Positions 7,891 through 17,124 are shown, counted from the first letter of the stretch. The stretch is DNA of 64,000 nt from Oscillospiraceae bacterium (GCA_029219165.1 JAQXSW010000007.1:186001-250000); one strand, 5' to 3'. Made by a program: numbers and translations. Notes: generated by a model from the letters alone, not told the origin.

Positions 7891-8790
7891 GTTAAACTTT
7901 ATACTGTTTCTTCTCCAGTGGAAAAGGTATTGTTGTGCAATTCCCTCGTTCCCTTTTATACAAGTCGGAAGCCCATTCGGATACATTTCAGATATAATTC
8001 TTTTTACCCAAACATCTATTGGGAATCCGTCTATGTGTCCAAGGCCATAGAGCAGGGCGCACTGGGCAACTTTTTTCCCAATACCTTTTATTTTAATTAA
8101 TTCTTCCTCGGCTTCAAGAAGAGGGAGTTTTTTAATTTTATCAATATCCACTGCGCCGTTTGATATTTTTTGAGCCGCATCAATAATGTATTTGTTTCTA
8201 AATCCTGCGCGAAGCGGGGAAAGATCGTCGGGTTCTAAAGAAGCAATTTTAGAAACGTCAGGGAAGGAGAAAGTGGCGTTTACGGATGTTCCGTTTATTG
8301 GTGTATCAATGGATATTGGCGACCCAAAGGATTCACACATACGACCAATAATTCCCTTTATTCTTGGAATGTTGTTGTTTTGTGAAATGATAAATGAACA
8401 TATAGTTTCCCATGGGTCTTGATTTAAAATATGAATGCCGGGAAATTCTTCTATAGCTTGTTTTATGTATTCATCTTTAGATAATTCCCTGCATATTTTT
8501 TCATAGTCTCTGTCTAAATCAAGGTATGGAACCCAAATGTTATAAAAATCTTCAGTAGTTGTTTTGTAGAACGTTATAGGACCGAGCGATCCGTCCTGTT
8601 TTAATTCTGCATAAAATGGTTTTATTTCACCACCGTCAGAACCTATTACGGCACACCAATGTCCCAGTTCATTTTTATCCCATCTAAATGCCTGGCCACA
8701 ATCCAATGTTAGATCTAGAGAAATCATATTGGGATTATTTAGAATAAGATTTTCGCCGACAATAGTTAGGTTAAATTTTGAGTTTTGCAT
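7888..8790 (-). CDS. OGG1-like 8-oxoguanine DNA glycosylase/AP lyase
   Basis: A 300-residue base-excision enzyme of the eukaryote-type OGG1 family. Seen: the N-terminal OGG_N-like motif DCGQAFRW, QNNN (137-140) like the damage-recognition NNN of OGG1, and the helix-hairpin-helix IKGIGKKVAQC with catalytic Lys240. Asp259 follows in GFPIDVW. It excises 8-oxoguanine and nicks DNA with its lyase activity. The start ATG is at 8788-8790. With nth less than 2 kb away, two oxidative-damage glycosylases flank the tRNA pair. The upstream 437 bases hold operator-like sites. Confidence 0.88.
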   Translation of the reverse strand: MQNSKFNLTIVGENLILNNPNMISLDLTLDCGQAFRWDKNELGHWCAVIGSDGGEIKPFYAELKQDGSLGPITFYKTTTEDFYNIWVPYLDLDRDYEKICRELSKDEYIKQAIEEFPGIHILNQDPWETICSFIISQNNNIPRIKGIIGRMCESFGSPISIDTPINGTSVNATFSFPDVSKIASLEPDDLSPLRAGFRNKYIIDAAQKISNGAVDIDKIKKLPLLEAEEELIKIKGIGKKVAQCALLYGLGHIDGFPIDVWVKRIISEMYPNGLPTCIKGNEGIAQQYLFHWRRNSIKFN

Positions 8791-8977
8791 ATATAACTTT
8801 CCCTTGTAAAAATTTATGTTTATTATGCCGAAAAATATGTGCTTTTAAATTGAATTTTTTTACATTGCTCAAGTTTGAATTTTTTGATGATAGTCAATAG
8901 TTTTATTGAAAAAATTGAGCGTCAAAAGAGCAAAAAATTCTTATAGAAAATGTGCAAATTGCTATTATTTTTTTGCG

Positions 8978-8994
8978 TTGTAAAGCGCTTTTAA
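8978..8994. promoter_or_regulatory. LacI/CcpA-type operator candidate (cre-like)
   Basis: TTGTAAAGCGCTTTTAA has a perfect ten-base palindromic core, AAAGCGCTTT, with the central CG typical of LacI-family operators and catabolite-responsive elements. The flanks match the CcpA consensus only in part. Confidence 0.35.
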
Positions 8995-9028
8995 CGTATT
9001 GTAATTGAAGTTGTTGTCAATAGGGAAT

Positions 9029-9097
9029 TTATCCACAAACAGAAGAAAAATGCGGAAAAGTACGAAAATACGTTAAAAATTAATTAAGTTATTCACA
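9029..9097 (+). promoter_or_regulatory. Pair of DnaA-box matches
   Basis: TTATCCACA at 9029-9037 is a perfect DnaA box and TTATTCACA at 9089-9097 also fits TTATNCACA. They are in the same orientation, 60 bases apart, in AT-rich DNA. Binding is inference; two boxes are too few to call an origin. Confidence 0.4.
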
Positions 9098-9227
9098 TTT
9101 TCCACCGAGTTTTCAACAATTGAAGTCGATAAAATTATACGAATTGTATAATTGGCGTTTTTTTCCATAAAAAAAGTTTGCAAACCCTATTGACATCGTG
9201 GAAACAACGTAGTTACGTTTTCCAAAT

Positions 9228-10490
9228 TTAGCCTTTTCCTTTTATCATATCCCAGTATGATTTTGCGGCTTGTTCATTTTTGTTTTCGCCGTACATATAA
9301 TACTTTTTATTTGCAATTCTATCAGGTAAATATTGTTGTTCACACCAATGGTTTGGAAATTCGTGAGGGTATTTATAGAATTGTCCCTTATTTTGGTTGT
9401 CTACACCGTCAAAATGCTTGTTTTGAAGATGACGTGGTATAGGTCCGCTGTTGCCAGCTTGAATATCTGCCATTGCCGCATACATTGCGTCATGAGCAGA
9501 GTTTGATTTAGGACTGGTTGCTACAAGAACAACTGCGTCGGCTAGCGGCAGCTGAGCTTCAGGCAAACCAACTTGAAGCGCTATATCACACGCAGCTTTT
9601 ACAATTGGAATGATTTGAGGATAAGCAAGACCTACGTCTTCACATGCGCAAACCAAAAGTCTTCTGATTGCGCTTTGAAGATCTCCCGCTTCAAGAAGTC
9701 TTGCAAGATAGTGAAGCGCAGCGTCCGGATCTGAGCCACGCATTGATTTTTGATAAGCCGACACTATGTCATAATGATCGTCGCCGCCTTTGTCATACCT
9801 CATTGCCGAGTGCCCAAGAAGTTGCTCCGCAATTTCTACGCTCGGCGACTGACCTTTTGGTGTGGACATGACGCAAAGCTCAACTGTGTTGATTGCTTTT
9901 CTGACGTCTCCACCACAGGCGTGCGAGATCATTGTTATAATAGTGTCGTCAATATTATATTGGACGCCGTTTTCTTCGCCCAAAATCCTAAATGCACGCA
10001 CAACCGCTTTTTTTATTTCTTCGGGAGTTACTGATTTAAACTCGAATACAGAACAACGGCTGATTACCGCATTATAAACATAAAAGTATGGATTTTCCGT
10101 GGTGGAAGCAATCATGGTTATTTGCCCGTTTTCCAAATACTCTAAAAGTGACTGCTGTTGCTTCTTGTTAAAGTATTGAATTTCGTCAAGATACAGGAGT
10201 ATTCCGTTTGGAGCAACAAATGTGTCAAGTTGTGCCACCATATCTTTTATATCTGAAATAGAAGCATTAGTAGCATTAAGCTTATAGAGTTTCTTATTTG
10301 TCTGCTTTGCTATAATGCTTGCAAGAGTAGTCTTTCCTATTCCAGAAGGTCCATAAAAAATTAGATTAGGAATGTTCCCGGAGAGGATTATGTTTCTAAG
10401 TGCTTTACCTTCACCGAGCAAATGCTCTTGTCCTACCATCTCATCAATTGTAGATGGACGAAGTCTGTCTGCAAGAGGAGAAGATGACAT
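9228..10490 (-). CDS. rarA: Replication-associated recombination protein A (RarA/MgsA) AAA+ ATPase
   Basis: A 420-residue AAA+ ATPase related to clamp loaders that acts at stalled replication forks. Walker A is GPSGIGKT (47-54). Walker B is LLYLDEIQ with Asp102 and Glu103, followed by the family motif FNKKQQ. Sensor 1 ASTTENP and the arginine-finger region SRC come next, then the C-terminal tetramerisation domain with SDPDAALHYLARLLEAG. Length is typical. The ATG at 10488-10490 is preceded by AAGGAGGT eight bases upstream. Monocistronic, with its own minus-strand promoter. Confidence 0.95.
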   Translation of the reverse strand: MSSSPLADRLRPSTIDEMVGQEHLLGEGKALRNIILSGNIPNLIFYGPSGIGKTTLASIIAKQTNKKLYKLNATNASISDIKDMVAQLDTFVAPNGILLYLDEIQYFNKKQQQSLLEYLENGQITMIASTTENPYFYVYNAVISRCSVFEFKSVTPEEIKKAVVRAFRILGEENGVQYNIDDTIITMISHACGGDVRKAINTVELCVMSTPKGQSPSVEIAEQLLGHSAMRYDKGGDDHYDIVSAYQKSMRGSDPDAALHYLARLLEAGDLQSAIRRLLVCACEDVGLAYPQIIPIVKAACDIALQVGLPEAQLPLADAVVLVATSPKSNSAHDAMYAAMADIQAGNSGPIPRHLQNKHFDGVDNQNKGQFYKYPHEFPNHWCEQQYLPDRIANKKYYMYGENKNEQAAKSYWDMIKGKG

Positions 10491-10532
10491 CCTAATGACC
10501 TCCTTCTAATATGTTGTATAATAATATAATAT

Positions 10533-10561
10533 ATTATATATACCTTTTATAATATAGACAA
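10533..10561 (-). promoter_or_regulatory. Sigma-A promoter for rarA
   Basis: On the minus strand: TTGTCT (10556-10561), a 17-base spacer and TATAAT (10533-10538). Confidence 0.65.
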
Positions 10562-10615
10562 CCCTAGACGGCATTTTTGCTAATTTAATTATCCTTTTAC
10601 TGTAACTTTGGAACA

Positions 10616-10644
10616 TTTACAATGTTTTTAGTCTTTGTTATAAT
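10616..10644 (+). promoter_or_regulatory. Sigma-A promoter for the activation-domain gene
   Basis: TTTACA (10616-10621), a 17-base spacer and TATAAT (10639-10644). The -10 box overlaps an apparent TTG start at 10644, ruling that start out. Confidence 0.7.
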
Positions 10645-10667
10645 TGTTTCATAAATTGGAAGCGGTG

Positions 10668-11261
10668 ATGTTTGTGAAGAATTTAAAGTCAATTAATCGC
10701 AGAACTGTTCTAAAGTTTTTAGGCTATGAAGCAGCACTTATCAGTCCGGAATTAATGGAAAAAATAGATACACTTGAAGAAGAACTTATATCAAATATTC
10801 ATCCAAGATATATGTGCAAAGTCTTTGACCTTGAAAAGGTTGACGGAAAAGTTGAACTTAAAAATTATAATCTGACCCTCCCGGGGGAAAAGATTTCAAA
10901 AGAATTATACTATTGCAGTAAAGCGGTTTTGTTTTGTGCAACGCTTTCGGATGATATAGATTTAATGATATCTATTGCAGGACGTGAAGATATTGAAAGA
11001 GCTGTAATTCTTGATTGTCTTGCAGCGGCGGCACTTGAAGAGTACTGTGACCTTGTAGAGGAAGATATAGCTTCCAGATTCCCGGATCATAAAATTACGT
11101 TTAGATTTTCTCCTTTATATGGAGATCTTCCACAAGGAACCGAATCTGAATTTACGGCAGTACTGGATTCTGAAAGAAAAATAGGTGTAAGTTATAGCGA
11201 AAACGGAGTATTTACCCCTCGTTTTTCAATCACTGCAATTATTGGCTTAAAAGATAAATAA
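10668..11261 (+). CDS. Methionine synthase activation-domain-like protein
   Basis: A 197-residue soluble protein. The C-terminal half has the pattern FSPLYGDLPQ, then IGVSYSENGVFTPRFSITAIIGL. It closely follows the S-adenosylmethionine-binding reactivation domain of cobalamin-dependent methionine synthase (SPGYGD...P, IGV...P.xSxSAxxGL). In Clostridia such domains occur as small separate proteins thought to reactivate oxidised cob(II)alamin in a short MetH that lacks this domain. No metH lies in this window. Start is ATG 10668 (GGAAG upstream); GTG at 10674 is a close alternative. Monocistronic. Confidence 0.7.
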   Translation: MFVKNLKSINRRTVLKFLGYEAALISPELMEKIDTLEEELISNIHPRYMCKVFDLEKVDGKVELKNYNLTLPGEKISKELYYCSKAVLFCATLSDDIDLMISIAGREDIERAVILDCLAAAALEEYCDLVEEDIASRFPDHKITFRFSPLYGDLPQGTESEFTAVLDSERKIGVSYSENGVFTPRFSITAIIGLKDK

Positions 11262-11286
11262 TAAAAATCGTATATTTTGTGTTTTC

Positions 11287-11326
11287 CCACACCCAAAACC
11301 ATACATTTTGGGTGTGGATTTTTGTT
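11287..11326 (+). terminator. Intrinsic terminator before the ribosomal operon
   Basis: CCACACCCAAAA pairs with TTTTGGGTGTGG around an eight-base loop, followed by ATTTTTGTTT. Confidence 0.85.
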
Positions 11327-11381
11327 TGCGTATTCTCTAAAAAAGTTTGTGAAAAACTACGAATTTTTTATAAAAAAATTG

Positions 11382-11410
11382 TTGACCTGCACAAAATGAT
11401 ATGTTATTAT
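11382..11410 (+). promoter_or_regulatory. Main promoter of the S10-spc-alpha operon
   Basis: TTGACC (11382-11387), a 17-base spacer and TATTAT (11405-11410). The predicted start near 11417 gives rpsJ a leader of about 245 nucleotides. Confidence 0.75.
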
Positions 11411-11416
11411 ACTAAG

Positions 11417-11662
11417 GCACGTGAAATAAGGGGGTTTTATGCCCTAAATCACGTAAGATATGCGTTGATGCGGGAGGTGGCCGTCCTTTGTGACGGGAAA
11501 TTTCCGCGGAGTATGTCCGATTTTAAACCGGGCGAAACTAATTATGTCGTTTTGCCACCCGGGAACAACCACGTTTTCCAGGTTTTTTAAATACTAATAG
11601 GGGAAACGCCCGGCGGTGTGTATAGAACGACGAGCCCGCCATTAATTTTAGGAGGACTAACA
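11417..11662 (+). promoter_or_regulatory. Structured 5' leader of the ribosomal operon
   Basis: The leader can form a chain of hairpins: ACGTGA/TCACGT (11419-11454) with an inner AGGG/CCCT; CCGTC/GACGG (11481-11496); GGCGAAAC/GTTTTGCC inside CCGGG/CCCGG around 11528-11562; and GGCGG/CCGCC (11612-11640) just upstream of the rpsJ ribosome binding site. This is the pattern of an autoregulatory ribosomal-protein leader. Its class (S10- or L4-responsive) cannot be assigned by eye. The only open frame here is short and runs through the hairpins. Confidence 0.6.
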
Positions 11663-11974
11663 ATGGCAGTAAAAGAAAAAATCAGAATCAGACTCAAAGG
11701 TTACGACCACAACCTTGTAGACAGTGCAGCTGAAAAAATCGTAGAAACAGCTAAGCGCACCGGAGCAAAGGTATCAGGTCCTGTTCCACTTCCAACAGAA
11801 AAGGAAGTTGTTACTATTCTTCGTGCTGTACACAAGTACAAGGATAGCCGTGAGCAGTTTGAGCAGCGCACACACAAAAGACTCATCGACATTCTCAGAC
11901 CTTCAAACAAGACTGTTGAAGCTCTGACAGGTCTTGAGCTTCCAGCTGGCGTTGAAATTGAAATTAAACTCTAA
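11663..11974 (+). CDS. rpsJ: 30S ribosomal protein S10
   Basis: 103 residues, full length for S10, with the typical GPVPLPT and [11 protein letters not shown] segments of the loop that reaches the 30S head. S10 also pairs with NusB in antitermination. Start is ATG 11663 with AGGAGG upstream; an in-frame extension to 11618 runs through the leader hairpin and is not real. First gene of the S10 operon. Confidence 0.98.
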   Translation: MAVKEKIRIRLKGYDHNLVDSAAEKIVETAKRTGAKVSGPVPLPTEKEVVTILRAVHKYKDSREQFEQRTHKRLIDILRPSNKTVEALTGLELPAGVEIEIKL

Positions 11975-12047
11975 TTTCTAAGAACACAACGACAGACGGG
12001 TCATGTTGGCTAAAGGCCAACCAATAACCAAAGGAGGAAAGGTTAAT

Positions 12048-12680
12048 ATGCAGAAAGGTCTTATCGGAAAGAAAATCGGTATGACACAGCTCTTTGACGA
12101 AAAGGGAAATGTTATCCCTGTAACAGTCATTGAAGCAGGTCCATGTACTGTAACAATGAAGAAGACAGTTGAAAATGACGGCTACGACGCTGTTCAGCTT
12201 GGCTTTGGCGATGTTAAGGTACAGAGAGTAAACAAGCCAATGAAGGGTCACTTCGCAAAGGCTGATGTAGCACCAAAGAAGGTTCTTAAGGAATTCAGAT
12301 TTGATGATTGCTCAGCTGCAAACGTTGGAGACATTGTAAAGGCTGACACATTTGTTCCAGGTGACAAGATTGACGTTATTGGAACAAGTAAAGGTAAGGG
12401 AACAGCCGGTGCAATTAAGCGCTGGAACTTCTCTCGTCTTAAAGAAACTCATGGTACAGGTCCAGTAGCAAGACACGCAGGTTCACTTGGTGCTTGTTCA
12501 GACCCATCAAGAGTATTTAAAGGAAAGAAACTCGCCGGTCACCTTGGTGCAGAGCGCGTTACAATTCAAAATTTAGACGTTGTTAAGGTAGATGCTGAAA
12601 ACAACCTCATCGCTATTAAGGGTGCTATCCCTGGTCCACGCGGTGGAATTGTTGTTTTAAAAGACAGCGTAAAGAAATAA
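12048..12680 (+). CDS. rplC: 50S ribosomal protein L3
   Basis: 210 residues. The N-terminal [13 protein letters not shown] is the L3 signature, and the central extension rich in Gly and His ([14 protein letters not shown]) reaches towards the peptidyl-transferase centre. L3 starts 50S assembly at 23S domain VI. Start is ATG 12048, preceded by AAGGAGG; an upstream frame to 12003 lacks its own ribosome binding site. It follows rpsJ after 73 bases. Confidence 0.98.
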   Translation: MQKGLIGKKIGMTQLFDEKGNVIPVTVIEAGPCTVTMKKTVENDGYDAVQLGFGDVKVQRVNKPMKGHFAKADVAPKKVLKEFRFDDCSAANVGDIVKADTFVPGDKIDVIGTSKGKGTAGAIKRWNFSRLKETHGTGPVARHAGSLGACSDPSRVFKGKKLAGHLGAERVTIQNLDVVKVDAENNLIAIKGAIPGPRGGIVVLKDSVKK

Positions 12681-12697
12681 GGAAGGAGAGATAAAAA

Positions 12698-13321
12698 ATG
12701 CCTAACGTATCAGTATTTAATGCAGCCGGTAAAAAGGTTGGCGCAATGGATTTGAGCGAAGACATCTTTGGTATCGCTCCTAATATGTCTGCTGTTCATC
12801 TTGTAGTTGTAAACTACTTAGCAAATCAGCGTCAGGGCACACAGTCAACACTTACCCGTTCAGAAGTAAGCGGTGGCGGTAAAAAGCCTTGGAGACAGAA
12901 GGGCACAGGTCGTGCAAGACAAGGTTCTACACGTTCTCCACAGTGGACACACGGTGGTATTGCTCTTGGACCAAAGCCACGTTCATATGGTTTTGATGTA
13001 AACAAGAAAGTAAGAAGACTTGCAATAAAGTCTGTTCTTTCAGATAAAGTTGCTACAGAGGAACTTACAATTCTTGATAGTCTTTCACTTAAGGAAATAA
13101 AGACAAAAGAAATCGTTAAGGTTCTTGATGCTCTTGGAAACGCTAAGAAAACTCTTATCGTTCTCCCAGAGAAGGACGACGTAATCTATAAGAGTGCCAG
13201 AAATATTCCTGGTGTAAAGGTTACACTCGTTAATACATTGAATGTTTATGATATTATGAACTGCAATAAGATGATAGTTCTTAAAGATGCAGTTGCTAAA
13301 ATTGAGGAGGTATATGCATGA
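12698..13321 (+). CDS. rplD: 50S ribosomal protein L4
   Basis: 207 residues with the exit-tunnel loop GGGKKPWRQKGTGRARQGS, whose tip lies near the macrolide site and whose basic residues bind 23S rRNA. In many bacteria L4 represses its own operon through the leader. It starts 17 bases after rplC with GGAAGGAG, and its stop overlaps the rplW start (ATGA). Confidence 0.98.
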   Translation: MPNVSVFNAAGKKVGAMDLSEDIFGIAPNMSAVHLVVVNYLANQRQGTQSTLTRSEVSGGGKKPWRQKGTGRARQGSTRSPQWTHGGIALGPKPRSYGFDVNKKVRRLAIKSVLSDKVATEELTILDSLSLKEIKTKEIVKVLDALGNAKKTLIVLPEKDDVIYKSARNIPGVKVTLVNTLNVYDIMNCNKMIVLKDAVAKIEEVYA

Positions 13322-13614
13322 GTAAGTTAGCACAGGACATTATCCTCCGCCCAATCATCACAGAAGAGAGTATGCAGAATACAGCCCTTAAGAAGTACAC
13401 ATTTAAGGTTGCAAAGGATGCAAACAAGATTGAAATTGCTAAGGCTGTTGAAGAACTCTTTGATGTAAAGGTAGCTAAGGTAAACACAGTATCAGTACGC
13501 GGCAAGCTTCGCCGTCAGGGCCGTTTTGAGGGTTATACAGCTTCTTGGAAGAAGGCAATTGTAACTCTTACTGAAGACTCAAAGACAATCGAGTTCTTCG
13601 ACGGTATGATGTAA
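13318..13614 (+). CDS. rplW: 50S ribosomal protein L23
   Basis: 98 residues, with the opening DIILRPIITEES typical of L23. It sits at the tunnel exit and docks trigger factor and SRP. The start overlaps the rplD stop by four bases, indicating translational coupling; GAGGAGG lies within the end of rplD. Confidence 0.97.
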   Translation: MSKLAQDIILRPIITEESMQNTALKKYTFKVAKDANKIEIAKAVEELFDVKVAKVNTVSVRGKLRRQGRFEGYTASWKKAIVTLTEDSKTIEFFDGMM

Positions 13615-13637
13615 TCTAAAGAGGAGAGTGAATCAAA

Positions 13638-14471
13638 GTGGCAATTAGAAATATAAAGCCAATGACAAACGGTACAAGAAACATGTCCGTTACAGATTAC
13701 TCCGAACTGTCAAAGGTTGCTCCTGAGAGAAGCTTACTTGCTCCTCTTAATAAGAAGGCAGGCCGTAACAGTTATGGTAGAATCACAGTTCGTCACCGTG
13801 GTGGCGGAAACCGTAAGAAATATCGTATCATCGACTTTAAGAGAAATAAGTTCGATATGCCAGCTACAGTAATGACACTCGAGTATGATCCAAACCGTTC
13901 AGCTCACATTGCTCTTATTCAGTATGAAGATGGAACAAAGAGTTACATCATTGCTCCGGTTGGCCTCAAAGTTGGCGACAAGGTTGAGTCAGGCACAAGT
14001 GCTGATATTAAACCTGGTAATGCATTACCACTCGCTAACATTCCAACAGGTACATTTATCCACAATGTTGAGCTTTATCCGGGCAGAGGCGCACAGCTTG
14101 CTCGTTCAGCTGGTAATGCTGCTCAGCTTATGGCTAAGGAAGGTGCTTATGCACTTCTTCGTTTACCATCAGGTGAACTTCGTAATGTACCAATTTCTTG
14201 TATGGCTACAGTTGGCCAAGTAGGAAACACAGACCATGAAAACGTTAAGATCGGTAAGGCTGGTCGTACACGTCACATGGGTATCAGACCAACAGTTCGT
14301 GGTTCTGTAATGAACCCTAATGATCACCCTCATGGTGGTGGTGAAGGTAAATCACCTATCGGTCGTCCGGGTCCTGTAACACCTTGGGGTAAACCAGCTC
14401 TTGGTTATAAGACACGTAATAAGAAGAAACAGTCTAATAAGATGATTGTAAGACGCCGCAATGGCAAATAA
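13638..14471 (+). CDS. rplB: 50S ribosomal protein L2
   Basis: 277 residues with the conserved C-terminal [20 protein letters not shown], which holds the histidine important for peptidyl transfer and subunit association. Start is GTG at 13638-13640, with GAGGAG upstream and 23 bases after rplW. Confidence 0.98.
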   Translation: MAIRNIKPMTNGTRNMSVTDYSELSKVAPERSLLAPLNKKAGRNSYGRITVRHRGGGNRKKYRIIDFKRNKFDMPATVMTLEYDPNRSAHIALIQYEDGTKSYIIAPVGLKVGDKVESGTSADIKPGNALPLANIPTGTFIHNVELYPGRGAQLARSAGNAAQLMAKEGAYALLRLPSGELRNVPISCMATVGQVGNTDHENVKIGKAGRTRHMGIRPTVRGSVMNPNDHPHGGGEGKSPIGRPGPVTPWGKPALGYKTRNKKKQSNKMIVRRRNGK

Positions 14472-14492
14472 TCGTGAAAGGAGTTATGAATA

Positions 14493-14765
14493 ATGAGTAG
14501 AAGTTTAAAAAAGGGCCCTTACGTGCAACCTAAATTGCTCGCAAGAGTTCAGAAAATGAACGAGAATGGTGAAAAAATCGTTCTTAAGACTTGGAGCCGT
14601 TCTTCAACAATCTTCCCTGATTTCGTTGGTCATACCTTCGCTGTTCACGATGGACGTAAGCACGTTCCTGTATATGTTACAGAGGACATGGTAGGACATA
14701 AATTAGGCGAATTTGCACCTACACGTACCTTTAAGGGTCATGCAGGTTCAAAGACTGGTAAATAA
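14493..14765 (+). CDS. rpsS: 30S ribosomal protein S19
   Basis: 90 residues opening with [11 protein letters not shown], and with the signature [15 protein letters not shown] near the C terminus. It works with S13 in the 30S head near the A-site. ATG preceded by AAAGGAG; follows rplB by 21 bases. Confidence 0.97.
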   Translation: MSRSLKKGPYVQPKLLARVQKMNENGEKIVLKTWSRSSTIFPDFVGHTFAVHDGRKHVPVYVTEDMVGHKLGEFAPTRTFKGHAGSKTGK

Positions 14766-14788
14766 TCAGACAAAGGAGTGTGTACACA

Positions 14789-15121
14789 ATGGAAGCAACA
14801 GCTAAGGTAACATTCGTAAGAATTGCACCTCGTAAGGTTAAAATTGTACTTGACCTTATTAGAAATCAGCCGGTTGACAAAGCCATGGCTATTCTCAAGC
14901 ACACACCAAAGTCTGCTTGTGAAGTACTTGAGAAGTTACTCAAGTCAGCCATTGCAAATGCTGAAAATAAAGATATGGACACATCAAGACTTTATGTAGC
15001 AGAGTGCTCAGTAAGTCAGGGTCCAACACTTAAGAGAATTAGACCTATGTCCAAGGGTCGTGCGTATAGAATCAACAAGAAGACATCGCACATCACTCTT
15101 GTACTTAAGGAAGCAGAATAA
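14789..15121 (+). CDS. rplV: 50S ribosomal protein L22
   Basis: 110 residues, with the family motif ([13 protein letters not shown]-like) as [12 protein letters not shown] and the tunnel hairpin near [15 protein letters not shown]. Start is ATG 14789, ten bases after AAGGAG; the GTG at 14780 is too close to the ribosome binding site. Confidence 0.97.
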   Translation: MEATAKVTFVRIAPRKVKIVLDLIRNQPVDKAMAILKHTPKSACEVLEKLLKSAIANAENKDMDTSRLYVAECSVSQGPTLKRIRPMSKGRAYRINKKTSHITLVLKEAE

Positions 15122-15140
15122 TTAAGGAGGAGGTAGAACA

Positions 15141-15812
15141 ATGGGACAGAAAGCAAACCCAACCGGTCTTCGTATCGGTGTTATTAAAGATTGGGAATCC
15201 CGCTGGTATTCAAATGCAAATACTTTCGGCGACACTCTCGTTGAAGATTATCAAATCAGACAGTACCTTCTTAAGACCCTCAAAAGTGCAGGCGTTCCAA
15301 AAGTAGAAATTGAACGTGACGCTAAGCGTGTTCGTATCAATATTCACTGCGCAAAGCCAGGTATGGTTATTGGACGCGGCGGCGCTGAAATTGAGAAGCT
15401 CAAGGCAGTTTGTGAGAAGAAGCTTGGAAAAGAAGTTTCTCTTAATATTATTGAAATCAAGCAGCCAGACCTCGATGCTCAGCTTGTTGCAGAGAACATT
15501 GCTGCTCAGCTTGAAAAGCGTGTATCTTATAGACGTGCTTTAAAGCTTGCAATCGGCAGAACAATGAGACTCGGTGCTAGGGGTATTAAGGCTCAGGTTT
15601 CTGGTCGTCTTGGCGGTGCAGAAATCGCTCGTTCAGAGAGCTACCATGAAGGAACTATTCCACTTCAGACAATTAGAGCTGATATTGATTACGGCTTTGC
15701 TGAAGCAGATACAACATACGGTCGTATTGGTGTAAAGGTATGGATCTACAAAGGTGAAGTACTCCACGATACACGTAAAGCAGGAAACAAAAAGGAAGGG
15801 GGAGCAAAATAA
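15141..15812 (+). CDS. rpsC: 30S ribosomal protein S3
   Basis: 223 residues with an N-terminal KH domain ([13 protein letters not shown]) and the C-terminal S3 domain ([27 protein letters not shown]). It lines the mRNA entry channel and contributes helicase activity. Preceded by AAGGAGGAGG. Its TAA stop overlaps the rplP start by one base (TAATG). Confidence 0.98.
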   Translation: MGQKANPTGLRIGVIKDWESRWYSNANTFGDTLVEDYQIRQYLLKTLKSAGVPKVEIERDAKRVRINIHCAKPGMVIGRGGAEIEKLKAVCEKKLGKEVSLNIIEIKQPDLDAQLVAENIAAQLEKRVSYRRALKLAIGRTMRLGARGIKAQVSGRLGGAEIARSESYHEGTIPLQTIRADIDYGFAEADTTYGRIGVKVWIYKGEVLHDTRKAGNKKEGGAK

Positions 15813-16237
15813 TGTTATTACCAAAGAGAGTAAAGTATAGAAGACAACAGAGAGGCCGTCTTACAGGTAAGGCTACTCGTGGTAACAAGGTAACATACGG
15901 TGATTTTGGTCTTGTGGCTCTTGAGCCGGCTTGGATCACTGCAAACCAGATTGAAGCAGCTCGTATTGCTATGACACGTTATATTAAGCGTGGCGGACAG
16001 GTTTGGATTAAGATCTTCCCTGATAAGCCTATTACAGAGAAACCAGCTGAAACTCGAATGGGTTCAGGTAAAGGTTCTCCTGAATATTGGGTAGCTGTAG
16101 TTAAGCCGGGCAGAGTAATGTTTGAAATTGCCGGCGTTGACGAAGAACTTGCACGTGAGGCTATGCGTCTTGCAGCAAACAAGCTTCCTATTAAATGTAA
16201 ATTTGTTACTAAGAAAGAACAGGAAGGTGAACAGTAA
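15812..16237 (+). CDS. rplP: 50S ribosomal protein L16
   Basis: 141 residues opening with [16 protein letters not shown], with [22 protein letters not shown] in mid-protein. It contacts the A-site tRNA elbow on the 50S. Translationally coupled to rpsC and to rpmC through TAATG overlaps at both ends. Confidence 0.98.
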   Translation: MLLPKRVKYRRQQRGRLTGKATRGNKVTYGDFGLVALEPAWITANQIEAARIAMTRYIKRGGQVWIKIFPDKPITEKPAETRMGSGKGSPEYWVAVVKPGRVMFEIAGVDEELAREAMRLAANKLPIKCKFVTKKEQEGEQ

Positions 16238-16440
16238 TGAAAGCAAACGAACTTAAGAAACTGTCCGCCTCCGAGCTTGATGCTAAGCTTCTTGAGCTCA
16301 AGGACGAACTTTTCAAGCTTCGTTTCCAGCAGGCTATCAATCAGCTCGAAAATCCAATGCGCATTAGTGCAGTAAAGAAAGACATTGCAAGAATTAAGAC
16401 AATTCAACGTGATATTGAACTTCACGGCACAGATGCTTAA
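16237..16440 (+). CDS. rpmC: 50S ribosomal protein L29
   Basis: 67 residues, two-helix protein with the L29 pattern [18 protein letters not shown] and late ARIKTIQRD. It lies near the tunnel exit next to L23. Start overlaps the rplP stop by one base. Confidence 0.97.
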   Translation: MKANELKKLSASELDAKLLELKDELFKLRFQQAINQLENPMRISAVKKDIARIKTIQRDIELHGTDA

Positions 16441-16461
16441 GGAAAGAGAGGATTGTAAGAT

Positions 16462-16719
16462 ATGAGCGAAAGAAATCTTAGAAAGACTCAAGTTGGACTT
16501 GTATCATCTGATAAGATGGACAAAACTGTTGTAGTAACAGTTAAGGACAGAGTTAAACATCCACTTTACAAGAAGATCGTAAACCGTACAGTAAAAATCA
16601 AGGCACACGATGAAAACAACGAGTGTCATGTTGGAGATAAGGTCCTCTTGATGGAAACACGTCCTCTTTCAAAAGATAAGAGATGGCGCGTAGTTGAAAT
16701 AATTGAAAAGGCTAAGTAA
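16462..16719 (+). CDS. rpsQ: 30S ribosomal protein S17
   Basis: 85 residues, OB-fold protein opening with [19 protein letters not shown] and containing [19 protein letters not shown], the S17 signature. Binds 16S rRNA early in assembly. ATG preceded by GAGAGGA. Confidence 0.97.
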   Translation: MSERNLRKTQVGLVSSDKMDKTVVVTVKDRVKHPLYKKIVNRTVKIKAHDENNECHVGDKVLLMETRPLSKDKRWRVVEIIEKAK

Positions 16720-16736
16720 TTAAGGAGGGAACCACT

Positions 16737-17105
16737 GTGATACAGCAACAGAGTTACCTCAAGGTTGCCGACAACTCAGGCGCAAAAGAAATTATGTGTA
16801 TTCGCGTGCTTGGAGGTACCGGCAGGAGGTATGCCAATATAGGCGACGTTATAGTTGCTTCTGTTAAGAAAGCAACACCCGGCGGAGCTGTTAAAAAGGG
16901 CGAAGTAGTTAAAGCAGTTGTAGTTAGAACAGTAAGTGGTGTTCGTCGTGACGACGGTACTTACATCCGTTTCGACGAAAACGCAGCTGTTATTATTAGA
17001 GAAGATAAGAACCCAAGAGGAACACGTATTTTTGGACCAGTAGCAAGAGAACTTCGTGAAAAAGAATTCACAAAGATCTTGAGCCTTGCTCCGGAAGTAC
17101 TCTAA
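16737..17105 (+). CDS. rplN: 50S ribosomal protein L14
   Basis: 122 residues, full length, opening [18 protein letters not shown], the L14 signature. It forms an intersubunit bridge with 16S rRNA. Start is GTG 16737 with AAGGAGG upstream. It marks the beginning of the classic spc section; no internal promoter is evident. Confidence 0.97.
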   Translation: MIQQQSYLKVADNSGAKEIMCIRVLGGTGRRYANIGDVIVASVKKATPGGAVKKGEVVKAVVVRTVSGVRRDDGTYIRFDENAAVIIREDKNPRGTRIFGPVARELREKEFTKILSLAPEVL

Positions 17106-17124
17106 TTAGGGGGTGCGCAGAATT

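Larger units (their letters stand above)
8791..9227. other. AT-rich intergenic region with DnaA-box and dyad motifs
   Basis: This is the upstream region of the OGG1-like gene and lies downstream of rarA. It holds a palindrome AAAGCGCTTT (8982-8991), two TTATNCACA boxes (9029-9037 and 9089-9097), a dyad with 8-base arms at 9133-9153 and a 14-base dyad at 9206-9219. No reading frame of note and no clear sigma-A promoter for the OGG1-like gene was found. Confidence 0.6.

Noticed and set aside
8791-9227. Possible chromosome replication origin
   Set aside because: Only two DnaA-box matches, no dnaA/dnaN or gidA neighbours and no 13-mer array. A minor DnaA site is the most that can be said.
11279-11590. 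103-residue plus-strand frame before rpsJ
   Set aside because: It starts inside a terminator hairpin and runs through the operon promoter and leader structures; no ribosome binding site.
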